DNA of 64,000 bases from Burkholderia mayonis (GTDB lineage: Bacteria > Pseudomonadota > Gammaproteobacteria > Burkholderiales > Burkholderiaceae). The notes below the pieces were generated by a model, which saw nothing but the letters and a program-made list of their open reading frames with translations, did no database searches and was not told where the DNA came from. The position numbers were made by a program, and so were the translations under genes. Below, one piece after another: positions 28,466 through 40,585 of the stretch (position 1 is the first letter of the stretch; each line of letters opens with the position of its first letter). Location: NCBI RefSeq assembly GCF_001523745.2, contig NZ_CP013387.1, positions 2,294,001-2,358,000 of the forward strand, read 5' to 3'.

Positions 28466-29380
28466 TCATTCGTGCGGCGGCTGATACTCCATGTTGAATT
28501 CGTCATATAACTGATAAATCAACGTGAGCATCGCGCGAATGTCCGTCGATTCGTCGAGCATCCGCGTGCTCATGATGATCGGCGACACGAGATTCGGATC
28601 GTCGAGCTCCTTATAGCTGACGTCGTCGCGCTTGAGCCCATGCACGCTGCGCGGCACGACCGATACGCCCTCGCCCGCCGCGACGAGCCCGAGCGCGATC
28701 TGCAGCTCGCGCGTCTCGTAGATCTTCTGCGGCTTCAGCGCGCGATCGTGGAACGCGGCGAGCACCTGGTCCGCGTAGCTCGGCCGCGGCGTCTTCGGAA
28801 AGATGATCAGCGTCTCGTTGACGAGATCGTGCAGCGACAGCAACGGCTTCGCCGCTTCGAGCGGATGCCCGACCGGCAGCGCGACGATCATCCGCTCCTC
28901 GCGCAGCACGATGCGCCGCACGCTCGGATCCTCATGACGAATGCGGCCGAAGCCGACGTCGATCCGCCCCTCCTTCAGCGCCTTGATCTGATCCATCGTC
29001 GACATCTCGTGCAGGCTCAGCTCGACCTCGCCGTATTCGTCGCGAAAGCGGCGGATGATCCGCGGCAGCATCCCGTACAGCGTCGAACCGACGAAGCCCA
29101 CCGACAGCGAGCGCTCGATCTTGCCCACACGCTTCGTCATCGATTCGAGCTCGGCCGTTTGCGCGAGCAGCTGCACCGCGTGCGAATAGAAGAAGCGCCC
29201 GGCGTCGGTCATTTTCAGCGGCCGCGCGTGCCGCTCGAACAGCATCACGCCGAGCGCGTCCTCGAGTTGCTGGATCTGGCGGCTCAGCGGCGGCTGCGCG
29301 ATGTGCAGGCGCTCCGCCGCGCGCGTGAAATTCTGCTCCTCCGCGACCGCGACGAAGTAGCGTAAATGCCGCAGCTCCAT
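28466..29380 (-). CDS. benM: LysR-type regulator of benzoate degradation BenM
   Basis: The LysR regulator of about 304 residues belongs to the BenM/CatM group: MELRHLRYFVAVAEEQNFTRAAERLHIAQPP (DNA-binding) and GFVGSTLYGMLPRIIRRFR with PKTPRPSYADQ (effector domain binding muconate or benzoate). It is divergent from benABCD, where BenM sits in other bacteria. Two starts are possible, at 29386 (MKMELRHL) and 29380 (MELRHL); AAGAGG is spaced correctly only for 29380. It is a paralogue of the catR product in this window, with the same architecture of its divergent promoter. Confidence 0.87.
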   Translation of the reverse strand: MELRHLRYFVAVAEEQNFTRAAERLHIAQPPLSRQIQQLEDALGVMLFERHARPLKMTDAGRFFYSHAVQLLAQTAELESMTKRVGKIERSLSVGFVGSTLYGMLPRIIRRFRDEYGEVELSLHEMSTMDQIKALKEGRIDVGFGRIRHEDPSVRRIVLREERMIVALPVGHPLEAAKPLLSLHDLVNETLIIFPKTPRPSYADQVLAAFHDRALKPQKIYETRELQIALGLVAAGEGVSVVPRSVHGLKRDDVSYKELDDPNLVSPIIMSTRMLDESTDIRAMLTLIYQLYDEFNMEYQPPHE

Positions 29381-29384
29381 CTTC

Positions 29385-29399
29385 ATACCTCTTGGATAT
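29385..29399. promoter_or_regulatory. LysR (BenM-type) binding site ATAC-N7-ATAT
   Basis: ATAC-CTCTTGG-ATAT departs from the BenM/CatM consensus ATAC-N7-GTAT in one base. It abuts the benM start exactly as the perfect site abuts catR, about 200 bp upstream of benA. Confidence 0.6.
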
Positions 29400-29601
29400 C
29401 GATCCGATACTCAATCAGTGTTGGACGCACCGTTTTGCCGGCAACTATCCTCATTCTGACCGCGTCGTTGTCGTGCACTATACCTGCGAAGCATCGTAGC
29501 TCCATCCGGGTTTTCCGCACGGCGCGCGTTGCGGCGCAGCGCCGAACCGATCGTCCGGACCCGCGCCGGTCACGATCAGAGCCCATCAGGAGACGCCCCC
29601 C

Positions 29602-30965
29602 ATGATCCCGATCTACCCGGATCGTCATCCGGCACTGCGATGCATCGACGACTTCCTCGTCGAAGACAAGATGCGCGGCGACTACCGGCTGCACCGCAGC
29701 GCGTTCACCGACGACATGCTGTTCGAGCTCGAGATGAAGCACATCTTCGAAGGCAACTGGATCTATCTCGCGCACGAGAGCCAGATCCCGAACGCGAACG
29801 ATTACTACACGACGAACATCGGCCGCCAGCCGATCGTGATCGCGCGCAACCGCCAGGGCGAGCTGAACGCCTTCGTCAACGCATGCACGCATCGCGGCGC
29901 GATGCTATGCCGCCACAAGCGCGGCAACCGCGCGAGCTATACATGCCCGTTCCACGGCTGGACGTTCAGCAACAGCGGCAAGCTGCTCAAAGTAAAGGAT
30001 CCCGAAGAAGCCGGCTACCCGGACTGCTTCAATCGCGACGGCTCGCACGATCTGAAGAAGGTCGCGCGCTTCGAGAACTATCGCGGTTTCCTGTTCGGCA
30101 GCCTGAATCCGGACGTCGAGCCGCTCGCCGCGTATCTCGGCGACGCCGCGCGAATCATCGACATGATCGTCGACCAGTCGGCGGACGGCCTCGAAGTGCT
30201 GCGCGGGTCGTCGACGTATACATACGAAGGCAACTGGAAGCTCACCGCCGAGAACGGCGCCGACGGCTATCACGTGTCGGCCGTGCACTGGAACTATGCG
30301 GCGACCGTCAATCACCGCAAGACGGACGCGCAACACGAAGACTCGATCCGCGCGATGGATGCCGGCAAGTGGGGACGCCAGGGCGGCGGCTTCTACGCGT
30401 TCGATCACGGCCACATGCTGCTGTGGTCGCGCTGGGCGAACCCGGAGGACCGGCCGAACTTCGATCGTCGCGACGAATTCGCCGCACGCTGCGGCAGCGA
30501 CGTCGCCGACTGGATGATCCAGAACTCGCGCAATCTGTGCCTGTACCCGAACGTCTATCTGATGGACCAGTTCGGCTCGCAGATCCGCGTGCTGCGGCCG
30601 CTCGCCGTCAACCGCACCGAGGTCACGATCTACTGCATCGCGCCGAAGGGCGAAGCGCCCGACGCGCGCGCCCGGCGCATCCGGCAATACGAGGACTTCT
30701 TCAACGCGAGCGGGATGGCGACGCCCGACGATCTCGAGGAATTCCGCGCGTGCCAGCAAGGCTACGCGGGCCGCGCGGTCGAATGGAACGACATGTGCCG
30801 CGGCGCGACGCATTGGATCGAAGGCCCCGACGAAGCCGCGCGCAGGATCGGCATCCAGCCGGTGATGAGCGGCATGAAGACCGAGGACGAAGGGCTGTAC
30901 ACGGTCCAGCACCGCTACTGGATCGCGACGATGAAAAAGGCGCTCGCCGCCGAACGGAGCCGCGC

Positions 30966-30969
<4 letters not shown>
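29602..30969 (+). CDS. benA: Benzoate 1,2-dioxygenase large subunit BenA
   Basis: The 455-residue Rieske oxygenase alpha subunit carries the Rieske ligands C95-x-H97 (CTHRGA) and C115-x2-H118 (CPFHGW), and the mononuclear iron site [14 protein letters not shown] (D221, H224, H229). The length and motif contexts match BenA of Pseudomonas and Acinetobacter, distinct from the anthranilate oxygenase in the same window. It makes benzoate cis-diol with BenB and the reductase BenC. The start follows CAGGAG. The stop overlaps the benB start (ATGA). Confidence 0.93.
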
Positions 30970-33314
<2,345 letters not shown>

Positions 33315-33366
33315 GCGTCACGCTCGCGCACGACGCCGCGCGTTTCCTGTTCGCGTCAGATCCGCT

Positions 33367-34248
33367 TCAGGTCCGCACGCGCGGCGCGGTGCGCACGAAC
33401 GCAGCGACGTCGTCGAGCACCGGCGCGAAAGGCCGCATCGGCAAGCCGAACGCGCCGACGAGCAGCGCGTGCCCGACGCGCGGATAGAGCTTGATCTGCA
33501 CCGCGCCGCCCGCGGCGTCCACGCGCGCGGCAAACCGTGCGGTGTTGCCCGGCTTCACCGTCGCGTCGCACAGGCCCGATATGAGCAGCATCGGCGGCTC
33601 GCGGCCGTCGACGAAGCGGATCGGCTGACTCGCTTCGCGCACGGGCTCGGGAAAGACCCGCATCAGCGTCGCGTCCTTCAATGGCAGGAAATCGTACGGA
33701 CCGGCGAGCCCGACGACCCCCGCGAGATCGCACTTGTCGAGGCCCTGCGCATCGAGAAAGCGGCCGTCGGTCGCAAGCAGCGTCGCGATCTGCGCGCCCG
33801 CCGAGTGGCCGGCGACGAACAGACGCTGCGGATCCGCGCCGAGCTCGGCCGCGTGATCGCGCGCCCAGCGCACCGCCGCGGCCGCGTCTTCGACGAAGTC
33901 CGGAAACACCGCGTCCGGATAGAGCCGGTAATCGGGAATCGCCACGACGAAGCCGCGCGACGCGAGCGCTTCGCCGACGAACCGGTAGTCGCTGCGCCGG
34001 CCGCTCTGCCAGCTGCCGCCATAGAAGAACACGACGAGCGGCGGCTTGCCGCCGCCCGGCGCCGGCGCACCGCGGCCGGCAGGCACGTAAACGTCGAGCG
34101 AGCGGCGCGGCCCCGCGCCGTAGACGATGTCGAAGCGGCCGACGAACGTCGCACGGCGAGCCGCCGCGTTCAGCACGGCTACCGGGTTGCGGCCGGCCCA
34201 CACGCCGAGCGTCACGACCGATCCGATCAACATCATTCCTGCCAGCAT
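33367..34248 (-). CDS. Alpha/beta-hydrolase (esterase/lipase-like) with N-terminal membrane segment
   Basis: The 293-residue protein begins with a hydrophobic helix (MLAGMMLIGSVVTLGVWAG) that may anchor or export it. The hydrolase fold has an oxyanion motif FFYGGSW, nucleophile elbow GHSAG, an acid in SGLCDATV and the C-terminal histidine in RVGHALL. Members include carboxylesterases and kynurenine-formamidase-like enzymes; the GGSW oxyanion form suits the latter branch, but the signal-like N-terminus argues against a cytoplasmic formamidase. It is convergent with benD and otherwise alone. Confidence 0.82.
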   Translation of the reverse strand: MLAGMMLIGSVVTLGVWAGRNPVAVLNAAARRATFVGRFDIVYGAGPRRSLDVYVPAGRGAPAPGGGKPPLVVFFYGGSWQSGRRSDYRFVGEALASRGFVVAIPDYRLYPDAVFPDFVEDAAAAVRWARDHAAELGADPQRLFVAGHSAGAQIATLLATDGRFLDAQGLDKCDLAGVVGLAGPYDFLPLKDATLMRVFPEPVREASQPIRFVDGREPPMLLISGLCDATVKPGNTARFAARVDAAGGAVQIKLYPRVGHALLVGAFGLPMRPFAPVLDDVAAFVRTAPRVRT

Positions 34249-35125
34249 GGCCTGCTCCTCGATTGCCCGAACGACGGTTCACGCGCCGCGCGCCGCCTGG
34301 TCGGTGCGCACACGCCGCATTCAAACGATTCAAACGCCGCGCCGCGATTCGCGGCACCGGCATGCGTCGTGCGTCGCGTCCGGTCCGCGGCGTTTTCGGC
34401 CGCAAGCATCGTCTTCGACGGAAGAAACCGGTTAACGATAAGGCGTCCAAATAGGCGATTCGTAGAGGGTCGCCTCGATATCGCACGACATGTCCGCCGG
34501 CGCACGCTCGCCGATGCGCACAGGTGAAGCGCTCGTGCGCTGGCCGTATTGCATGCGGCACACACTTCCGCCGTCGCCGCCGAACGTGTCGTCAACGTGC
34601 TGCCCGGCGGCCTGATCGGCATCGCGTTCGTGCTCGGAATGCCTTGGTTCGAGACGCGTCCGCTCGCGCGATGGCGCGACGCTCGCGCAAGCCGGCGCGC
34701 GTGACGCAGCAATCGCCGAGTTCGCGCGTGCGACCCACCGCATGTCGCATACGCGGCGTCCGCATCGCATTCGATGCATCACTCGCGATACATCGGCATC
34801 CGAACCAGGCACGAACGAAAGACGAATGCGTAACGCGCATGGCGTTCAATTTCGATGCATCACCACATAGGAAAAACCGGCGAAGCGCAGACCGATTGGC
34901 ATTCGCTGTACGCGAGGTTCGGCACATGCGGAACATCGATTGTGCCGTTCTTCGTGCAAACGAAATCGGCAACGCGGCGAATCGCACCGACGTGTTCGCG
35001 GCGCCGTAAACGCCGGTGTCCCGCGCGGAGCGGCGAGACTGCCGCCTGCCGTCGAACGGCGCGTCGGCGGTCCTCGAACAACAAAATAATTCGAAAAAAA
35101 CGACGGCATCCCGCGACTCAGACTC
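34249..35125. other. Gene-free spacer, about 0.9 kb
   Basis: No convincing gene. A roughly 45-codon stretch around 34540-34700 on the plus strand (LPGGLIGIAFVLGMPWFETRPLA) has good codon bias but no proper start and no family I can name; it may be a gene fragment. The rest is of mixed composition. Confidence 0.4.
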
Positions 35126-35165
35126 AAAAAAGCGGCCGCGCCCGAAGCCGGGCGCGGCCGCTTTT
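35126..35165 (-). terminator. Strong Rho-independent terminator of lysP (bidirectional form)
   Basis: Perfect 14-base arms AGCGGCCGCGCCCG (35131-35144) and CGGGCGCGGCCGCT (35149-35162) enclose an AAGC loop. On the minus strand the hairpin is followed by TTTTTT, about 50 bp past the lysP stop. The plus strand has a shorter T-run, so it could also stop transcription from the other side. Confidence 0.85.
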
Positions 35166-35210
35166 CAAAATCGCAACGGAGAACGCATGCCCGCTGCGCG
35201 ACGCCGCGCG

Positions 35211-36773
35211 CTACGACGCCGCTTCAGGACTCGACGGCACGCGCACGGCCGCCGCTTCGCGTGCATCGCGCGCCGCCGCGCGTTCGTGCTCGGCGACCCA
35301 CGACGCGATATCCATCTCTTCGTAGCGAACGAGACGGGTCTTGTGGAAGAGCCGGTAGCCGAGCCACACGACGAGGAAGAGCGGAATGCCGACGTAGGTC
35401 GCGAGCACGCCGACCCAATCGATCTTGTTCGCGAGGAACGCCTGGTAGTCCTGACCGAGGGCGATCACGATGCACAGCGCGAACGCGAAGATCGGGCCGT
35501 ACGGATAAAGGTTCGATTGATACGGCAGTTGGCCGACCGAGAAGCCCTGGCGGATGAAGCCCTTGCGGAATCGATAGTGGCTGACCGCAATGCCGAGCCA
35601 TGCGATGAAGCCCGTCATCCCCGACGTGTTCAGCAGCCACAGATAGACCGTCTTGTCGCCGTACAGCGACGACAGGAAACACAGCGCGCCCACCGCGGTC
35701 GTCGCGTACAGCGCGTTGCGCGGCACGCCGCCCGCCGAAAGCTTCGCGAACAGTTTCGGCGCGCGGCCTTCGGTCGCGAGGTTGTAGAGCATCCGCGTCG
35801 ATGCATACATCCCCGAGTTGCCGGCCGACAGCACCGCGGTCAGGATCACGGCATTCATCACGCCTGCGGCGAACGCGAGGCCCGCATGGCGGAACACGAG
35901 CGTAAACGGGCTCACGCCGACGTCGGTCACGTCGCTCTTCAGCAGATTCGGATCGGTATACGGAACCAGCACGCCGATCACGAAAATCGCGAGCACGTAG
36001 AACAGCAGGATCCGCCAGAACACCTGGCGCACCGCACGCGGGATCGTCGTGCGCGGGTTTTCCGATTCGCCGGCGGCGACGCCGATCAGCTCGGTGCCCT
36101 GGAACGAGAAGCCGGCGATCATCGCGACGCCCATCATCGCGGGCAGACCGCCCGCGAACGGCGCGTCGCCGATCGTGAAGTTGCTCCAGCCGTTGCTCGG
36201 GCCGCCCTCCAGGATGCCGAAGATCATCAGCAGGCCGACGCCGATGAACGCGAGCACGGTGACGACCTTGATCAGCGCGAACCAGTATTCGGCCTCGCCG
36301 AAGCCGCGCACGGTCAGCACGTTGAGGAGGAACATCACGCCGAGGAACGCCGCGCTCCACCAGACGCCCGGCACGTCCGGGAACCAGTAATGCATGACGA
36401 GCTGCGCGGCGACGAGCTCGACGGCGATCGTCACCGCCCAGTTGTACCAGTAGTTCCAGCCGAGCGCGAAGCCGAAGCCCTCTTCGACGTATTTCGCGCC
36501 GTAGGTCGCGAACGAGCCGGACACCGGCATGAACGCGGCCATCTCGCCCAGGCTCATCATCAGGCAGTAGACCATCACGCCGATCAGCAGGTACGCGAGC
36601 ATCGCGCCGCCGGGGCCCGCCTGCGAGATGGACGCGCCGGACGCGACGAACAGGCCCGTGCCGATCGAGCCGCCGATCGCGATCATCGTCAGGTGACGGG
36701 CTTTCAGGCTGCGGCGCAGCTGAGGGGGATTCGATTGTGCGGTTGAGCTGTCGGAATTCGGGTGTGATGACAT
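35211..36773 (-). CDS. lysP: Lysine-specific permease LysP
   Basis: The 520-residue protein is an APC-superfamily, AAT-family amino-acid permease with 12 predicted membrane helices. It follows the E. coli LysP sequence closely, for example LRRSLKARHLTMIAIGGSIGTGLF, FGFALGWNYWYNWAVTIAVEL and GFSFQGTELIGVAAGES. LysP imports lysine with protons. The start at MSSHPNSDSS gives a short polar N-terminus; the frame extends upstream without support. The C-terminal tail is longer and more charged than in E. coli. A strong terminator follows. Confidence 0.9.
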   Translation of the reverse strand: MSSHPNSDSSTAQSNPPQLRRSLKARHLTMIAIGGSIGTGLFVASGASISQAGPGGAMLAYLLIGVMVYCLMMSLGEMAAFMPVSGSFATYGAKYVEEGFGFALGWNYWYNWAVTIAVELVAAQLVMHYWFPDVPGVWWSAAFLGVMFLLNVLTVRGFGEAEYWFALIKVVTVLAFIGVGLLMIFGILEGGPSNGWSNFTIGDAPFAGGLPAMMGVAMIAGFSFQGTELIGVAAGESENPRTTIPRAVRQVFWRILLFYVLAIFVIGVLVPYTDPNLLKSDVTDVGVSPFTLVFRHAGLAFAAGVMNAVILTAVLSAGNSGMYASTRMLYNLATEGRAPKLFAKLSAGGVPRNALYATTAVGALCFLSSLYGDKTVYLWLLNTSGMTGFIAWLGIAVSHYRFRKGFIRQGFSVGQLPYQSNLYPYGPIFAFALCIVIALGQDYQAFLANKIDWVGVLATYVGIPLFLVVWLGYRLFHKTRLVRYEEMDIASWVAEHERAAARDAREAAAVRVPSSPEAAS

Positions 36774-37150
36774 AACGGGCTGGCAAGGAGCGGCGGGCGA
36801 CGGTTCGACGCCGCGCCGGGCAGGACGCCGGATTCGGCGCGTCCCCGGGACGATCTGCGGCGCGCCGCGCCGCACGCATTTTTTGCGCAGCGCGGATTCT
36901 ACCCGATTCGTCAGACGTCGCCTGCAACATGACGTGCTGCGACGCGCAAGATCGCGATGAGCAAAACGCTTTGTCGATCAAGGGGTTGCGCGCAGAACGC
37001 GGCGGCTCGGGGCTCGCGGTCGCGCATCGCGAGCGGGCGCTCGTCCGATGCACTGCGGCATTAAAAAGTATGATGATTTCGCGAATGCCGCTCATTCGCT
37101 GCGACGCACAACGCGCGGACACGCCGCGATCGGCCGCGCCTGCGGCGGCC

Positions 37151-37181
37151 AAAAACGGAAGGGCCGCTCGTAGCGGCCCTT
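37151..37181 (-). terminator. Rho-independent terminator after the PF10118 gene
   Basis: Arms AAGGGCCGCT (37159-37168) and AGCGGCCCTT (37172-37181) enclose a 3-base loop. On the minus strand the hairpin is followed by CCGTTTTT. It lies about 33 bp past the stop of the metal-dependent hydrolase gene. The rest of 36774-37150 holds no gene. Confidence 0.75.
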
Positions 37182-37213
37182 CTCTTCTCCCTGATTTGCC
37201 TGCTAACCCTGCA

Positions 37214-38119
37214 TTACACCGCCCGCGGCACTGGATGCAGCGGCACCCGGCGCGGCGCGGCCTTCGCCGCCTGGCGCGCATTGCTTGCGTCGATCTCGGC
37301 GATCAGATCGTCGAGGCGCTCCAGATGCACGCTGTTGTCGTGGTCCCACGGATGGAAGCCCGGTCGGAAGTAGTCGATCCATTCGCGCGCGATCAACGCG
37401 AAGATGCCGTTCCTCGGGCTCCACAAATACTTGACCAGCTTGCCGATGCCGAGGCCCTTGCCGATGCGGCGGCGATGCGCGATCAACAGGCGCGTGTTGA
37501 AGTCGAACAGCGTCGCCCAGAACACGACCGTGACGAGCCCCATCGCGCCCGTGCGAACCAGGTAGTTCTTCAGGTTCGGCTTCATCACGGTGCGCCACAC
37601 GTCATACGCGACCGCCTTGTGCTCGGTTTCCTCCATCGAGTGCCACATCCACATCTGGCGGTAGCCGTCGACGTCGCTGGTCGTGATGCGGTTCGCGAGC
37701 ACGAGGCCCGTAAACATCGCGGTGTAGTGCTCGAGCGCCATCGTGATCGCGAGCTGCGCCGAATGCGGCAGCACCTTCTTGAACCAGCCGAGCACCGTCC
37801 ACAGGCGCTTGTCGAGCTTGTGCGCCGGCATGCCGGCCGCCTGCAGCAGATCGTTGAACTCGACGTGCTCGCGCGTGTGCATCGCTTCCTGGCCGATGAA
37901 GCCGGCGATGTCGCGCTTCAGATTGGGTTCCTCGATCCGGTCGCGATAGTTGCGGACCGAATCCATGAAGAAGCGCTCGCCGGCAGGGAACAACAGCGAC
38001 AGCGCGTTGAACAGATGCGTCACGCCTACGCCTTCGGCATGCCAGTCGCAGATGCGATCGGGCGGCAGGGCGAAGCGGATATCGCGACGGACAATAGCAT
38101 TCACGGTGTTTGTCTCCAT
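37214..38119 (-). CDS. Predicted metal-dependent hydrolase (PF10118 family)
   Basis: The 301-residue protein belongs to the PF10118 'predicted metal-dependent hydrolase' family (COG3687). Ferritin-like carboxylate/histidine motifs recur: GQEAMHTREH (about 79-88), LEHYTAMFT (about 131) and SMEETEHKAVAYDVW (about 165), which would build a di-metal centre. A hydrophobic stretch at about 194-212 may contact the membrane. The reaction is unknown. ATG 38119 (METNTVNAIVRRDIRF) is preferred over a TTG three codons upstream. An unusually good palindrome lies 91 bp upstream, pointing to a dedicated repressor that is not encoded next door. Confidence 0.82.
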   Translation of the reverse strand: METNTVNAIVRRDIRFALPPDRICDWHAEGVGVTHLFNALSLLFPAGERFFMDSVRNYRDRIEEPNLKRDIAGFIGQEAMHTREHVEFNDLLQAAGMPAHKLDKRLWTVLGWFKKVLPHSAQLAITMALEHYTAMFTGLVLANRITTSDVDGYRQMWMWHSMEETEHKAVAYDVWRTVMKPNLKNYLVRTGAMGLVTVVFWATLFDFNTRLLIAHRRRIGKGLGIGKLVKYLWSPRNGIFALIAREWIDYFRPGFHPWDHDNSVHLERLDDLIAEIDASNARQAAKAAPRRVPLHPVPRAV

Positions 38120-38209
38120 GTCCCGCAACGGGACGTCGGTGCGACTCGATGCAACGCCCTCGATGGTTCGATTTGGGAATTAGGGCGCGGTCGCAATCTC
38201 ACATCAAAC

Positions 38210-38236
38210 CATCAATCAACGTTACATTGATTGATG
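38210..38236. promoter_or_regulatory. 27-bp palindromic operator upstream of the PF10118 gene
   Basis: Perfect 10-bp arms CATCAATCAA (38210-38219) and TTGATTGATG (38227-38236) flank CGTTACA. Size and symmetry fit a dimeric repressor of the TetR or MarR type. The site lies in the promoter region of the minus-strand hydrolase gene. Confidence 0.6.
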
Positions 38237-38798
38237 TCATGATAGGAGAGGTTCTCAGTCAGCGCAAGAACGACTTCACGCAAAAAACTTATTCGCCGTT
38301 GCAGAATCCTCCGCCTCGCACGCGCCCGCCCTGTCCGCATACCGGGTTGCGCGGCCCGCGGCGACGCCCGAGCGCTTCCTTCAAACGCTAGCCCCGCATG
38401 CCGAACAGCGGGCACGGATAGCATCCGCGTACGCTGTTCGACGTCTGCCGCGGCAGTCGCCGACGCGCGTTTTTCGCACCGCACAAACCGCATTGCACCC
38501 ATCTCCAGGCACCAGGCGCGCAATGCGCCGCGCATCGCGCGAAGGCGCATGCTCGCACACTCGCACGCGTCGACGCCGTGTTCGCGGCGCTGCAACACGC
38601 TCTCGCACATCCTCGCGTCCGCGCCGACGCGCGCGATCCGCGGCGACGCACGCACGACGCACTCGCACATTCATCGGCCGGCGCCTTTTCGCCGCGCGTC
38701 CGAATGCGTCGCCGCGCGAATTGATCCACGTCAGCGATGCGCGCGTCGCGTGTAGTGCAATGGACGCATCCCACATCACAAGCTTCTCAGGGGGTCTC
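38237..38798. other. Spacer with no supported gene
   Basis: About 0.56 kb between the operator and the beta-CASP gene. It is rich in CGC/GCA dinucleotide steps, with open frames on both strands of abnormal arginine-rich composition. No RNA gene or repeat seen. Confidence 0.4.
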
Positions 38799-40178
38799 AT
38801 GAAACTGACGTTCCTCGGCGCGACGGAAACCGTCACGGGCTCGAAGTATCTGCTCGAGGACGCCGGGACACGCGTCCTGATCGACTGCGGGCTGTTCCAG
38901 GGCACGAAGAAGCTGCGGCTGCGCAACTGGAGCCCGCTGCCCGTGCCCGCCGACTCGATCGACGCCGTCGTGCTCACGCACGCGCATCTCGATCACAGCG
39001 GCTATCTGCCCGTGCTCGTGCGCGAAGGCTTCAGCGGGCCGGTCTATTGCACGCACGGCACGGCGGAGCTCGCCGAGATCATGCTGATGGACAGCGCGCG
39101 GCTCCTCGAGGAAGAAGCCGATTTCGCAAACCGCCACGGCTATTCGAAGCACCATCCGGCATTGCCGCTCTACACCGTCGACGATGCGCGGCGCGCGCTG
39201 CAGCGTCTCGCACCGCGCGAATTCGACGCGCCGACGCCGCTCCCGGGCAATCTGCACTTCCGATTTCTGCCGGCCGGGCACATTCTCGGCGCGGCGAGCG
39301 TGGTCGTCTGCTGGCGGCACACGCTGATCGCGTTCTCGGGCGATCTCGGCCGCCCGCACGATCCGATCATGCGCGCGCCCGTGCCGCCCGTTCACGCGGA
39401 TTATCTCGTCGTCGAATCGACGTACGGCGACCGGCTGCACGACGCGAGCGATCCCGAGGCCGAGCTCGCCGACGTGTTCTCGAAGACGTTCGCGCGCGGC
39501 GGCGTAGTCGTGATGCCGTGCTTCACGGTCGGGCGCGCGCAGGAGATCCTCCACTACATCGCCCAGTTGAAGAAGACGGGCCGGATGCCGCACGTGCCCG
39601 TCTACCTCGACAGTCCGATGGCGACGAGCGTCACCGAGATCTACCGGCGGCGCCTGAGCGATCATCGGCTCACGATGTCCGATGCGGACGCGATCGGCCA
39701 TGCGGCGACGATGGTGCGCACCGTCGAGCAATCGAAGGCCATCGCCGATCACAACGGGCCGATGGTGATCATCGCGGGCAGCGGGATGGCGACGGGCGGC
39801 CGCGTGCTGCACCATCTCGAGCGCTACGCGCCCGACAGCCGCAACACGATCCTGCTCGTCGGCTACCAGGCGGCGGGCACGCGCGGCGCGGCGCTCGCCG
39901 CGCACGAGCCGACGGTGAAGATCCACGGCGAATACGTGCGCGTGCGCGCACAGATCGAGATGATCTCGTCGCTGTCCGCGCACGCGGACTACAGCGAGAT
40001 CCTCGCGTGGCTCGGCGCGCAGTCGAGCGCACCCGCGCGCACGTTCGTCACGCACGGCGAGCCCGCGGCGGCCGACGCGCTGCGCCGCCGGATCGAGGAG
40101 TCGCTGCATTGGCATTGCGAAGTGCCGTCCTATCTCGAATCGGTCGAACTGGAAGATGCGCCCGCGCGTGCGAAGTAA
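38799..40178 (+). CDS. MBL-fold beta-CASP hydrolase (RNA-processing type)
   Basis: The 459-residue protein has a metallo-beta-lactamase domain (THAHLDHSGYLP: H61, H63, D65, H66), further metal ligands in LPAGHILGAAS and FSGDLGRPHDP, an inserted beta-CASP domain, and the C-terminal RMMBL segment (SSLSAHADYSEIL and FVTHGEP). Such proteins are mostly RNA endo/exonucleases related to CPSF73/YsyA. AGGGGG precedes the ATG; the longer frame from 38493 is implausible. In low-oxygen clusters of Burkholderia, MBL proteins of this kind occur with PhaB and Usp genes, so it may belong to the island to its right. Confidence 0.87.
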   Translation: MKLTFLGATETVTGSKYLLEDAGTRVLIDCGLFQGTKKLRLRNWSPLPVPADSIDAVVLTHAHLDHSGYLPVLVREGFSGPVYCTHGTAELAEIMLMDSARLLEEEADFANRHGYSKHHPALPLYTVDDARRALQRLAPREFDAPTPLPGNLHFRFLPAGHILGAASVVVCWRHTLIAFSGDLGRPHDPIMRAPVPPVHADYLVVESTYGDRLHDASDPEAELADVFSKTFARGGVVVMPCFTVGRAQEILHYIAQLKKTGRMPHVPVYLDSPMATSVTEIYRRRLSDHRLTMSDADAIGHAATMVRTVEQSKAIADHNGPMVIIAGSGMATGGRVLHHLERYAPDSRNTILLVGYQAAGTRGAALAAHEPTVKIHGEYVRVRAQIEMISSLSAHADYSEILAWLGAQSSAPARTFVTHGEPAAADALRRRIEESLHWHCEVPSYLESVELEDAPARAK

Positions 40179-40192
40179 ACGAGAAGAACGGG

Positions 40193-40220
40193 ACGCCGGG
40201 TATCCATGCCTGCCCGGCGT
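40193..40220 (+). terminator. Hairpin after the beta-CASP gene
   Basis: ACGCCGGG / CCCGGCGT arms with a 12-base loop, 15 bp past the stop, followed only by TTTCGG; a weak intrinsic terminator or mRNA-end hairpin. The remainder to 40585 contains no gene I can support. Confidence 0.45.
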
Positions 40221-40585
40221 TTCGGCATGCCGAACACGTCGGACGAATCGTTTGGAAAGTGAAGCGATGCGCGCCGAATCGTCGAGATCGGCGCGTCGAA
40301 TACGCTGATGAATGCATCGCCCGCGATCCGCCGCGTCAGCGAACGGGCTTCGATGTTTCGGCACACTGAACGATTGCGAGAATCGAGCGACCGCGAACGG
40401 GTTTTGCCGGATGCCTGGCGTCTGCGAAACTGCGCATCCGAGAAACGACGGACAGAAACGTTGCATCGGGCTACGCGACACGCCGCATGACAAACGTGTG
40501 CTGCACAGGCATGCGCGACACGGCCCCCCGCCGCGCCGCGGGCACCGAAGCGCGCGCCGCCGCGCGAACGGCGGCACGGCTTCGA

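Noticed and set aside
34540..34700. Possible small membrane protein or fragment on the plus strand
   Set aside because: Good codon bias for about 45 codons, but no start, ribosome binding site or recognisable family.
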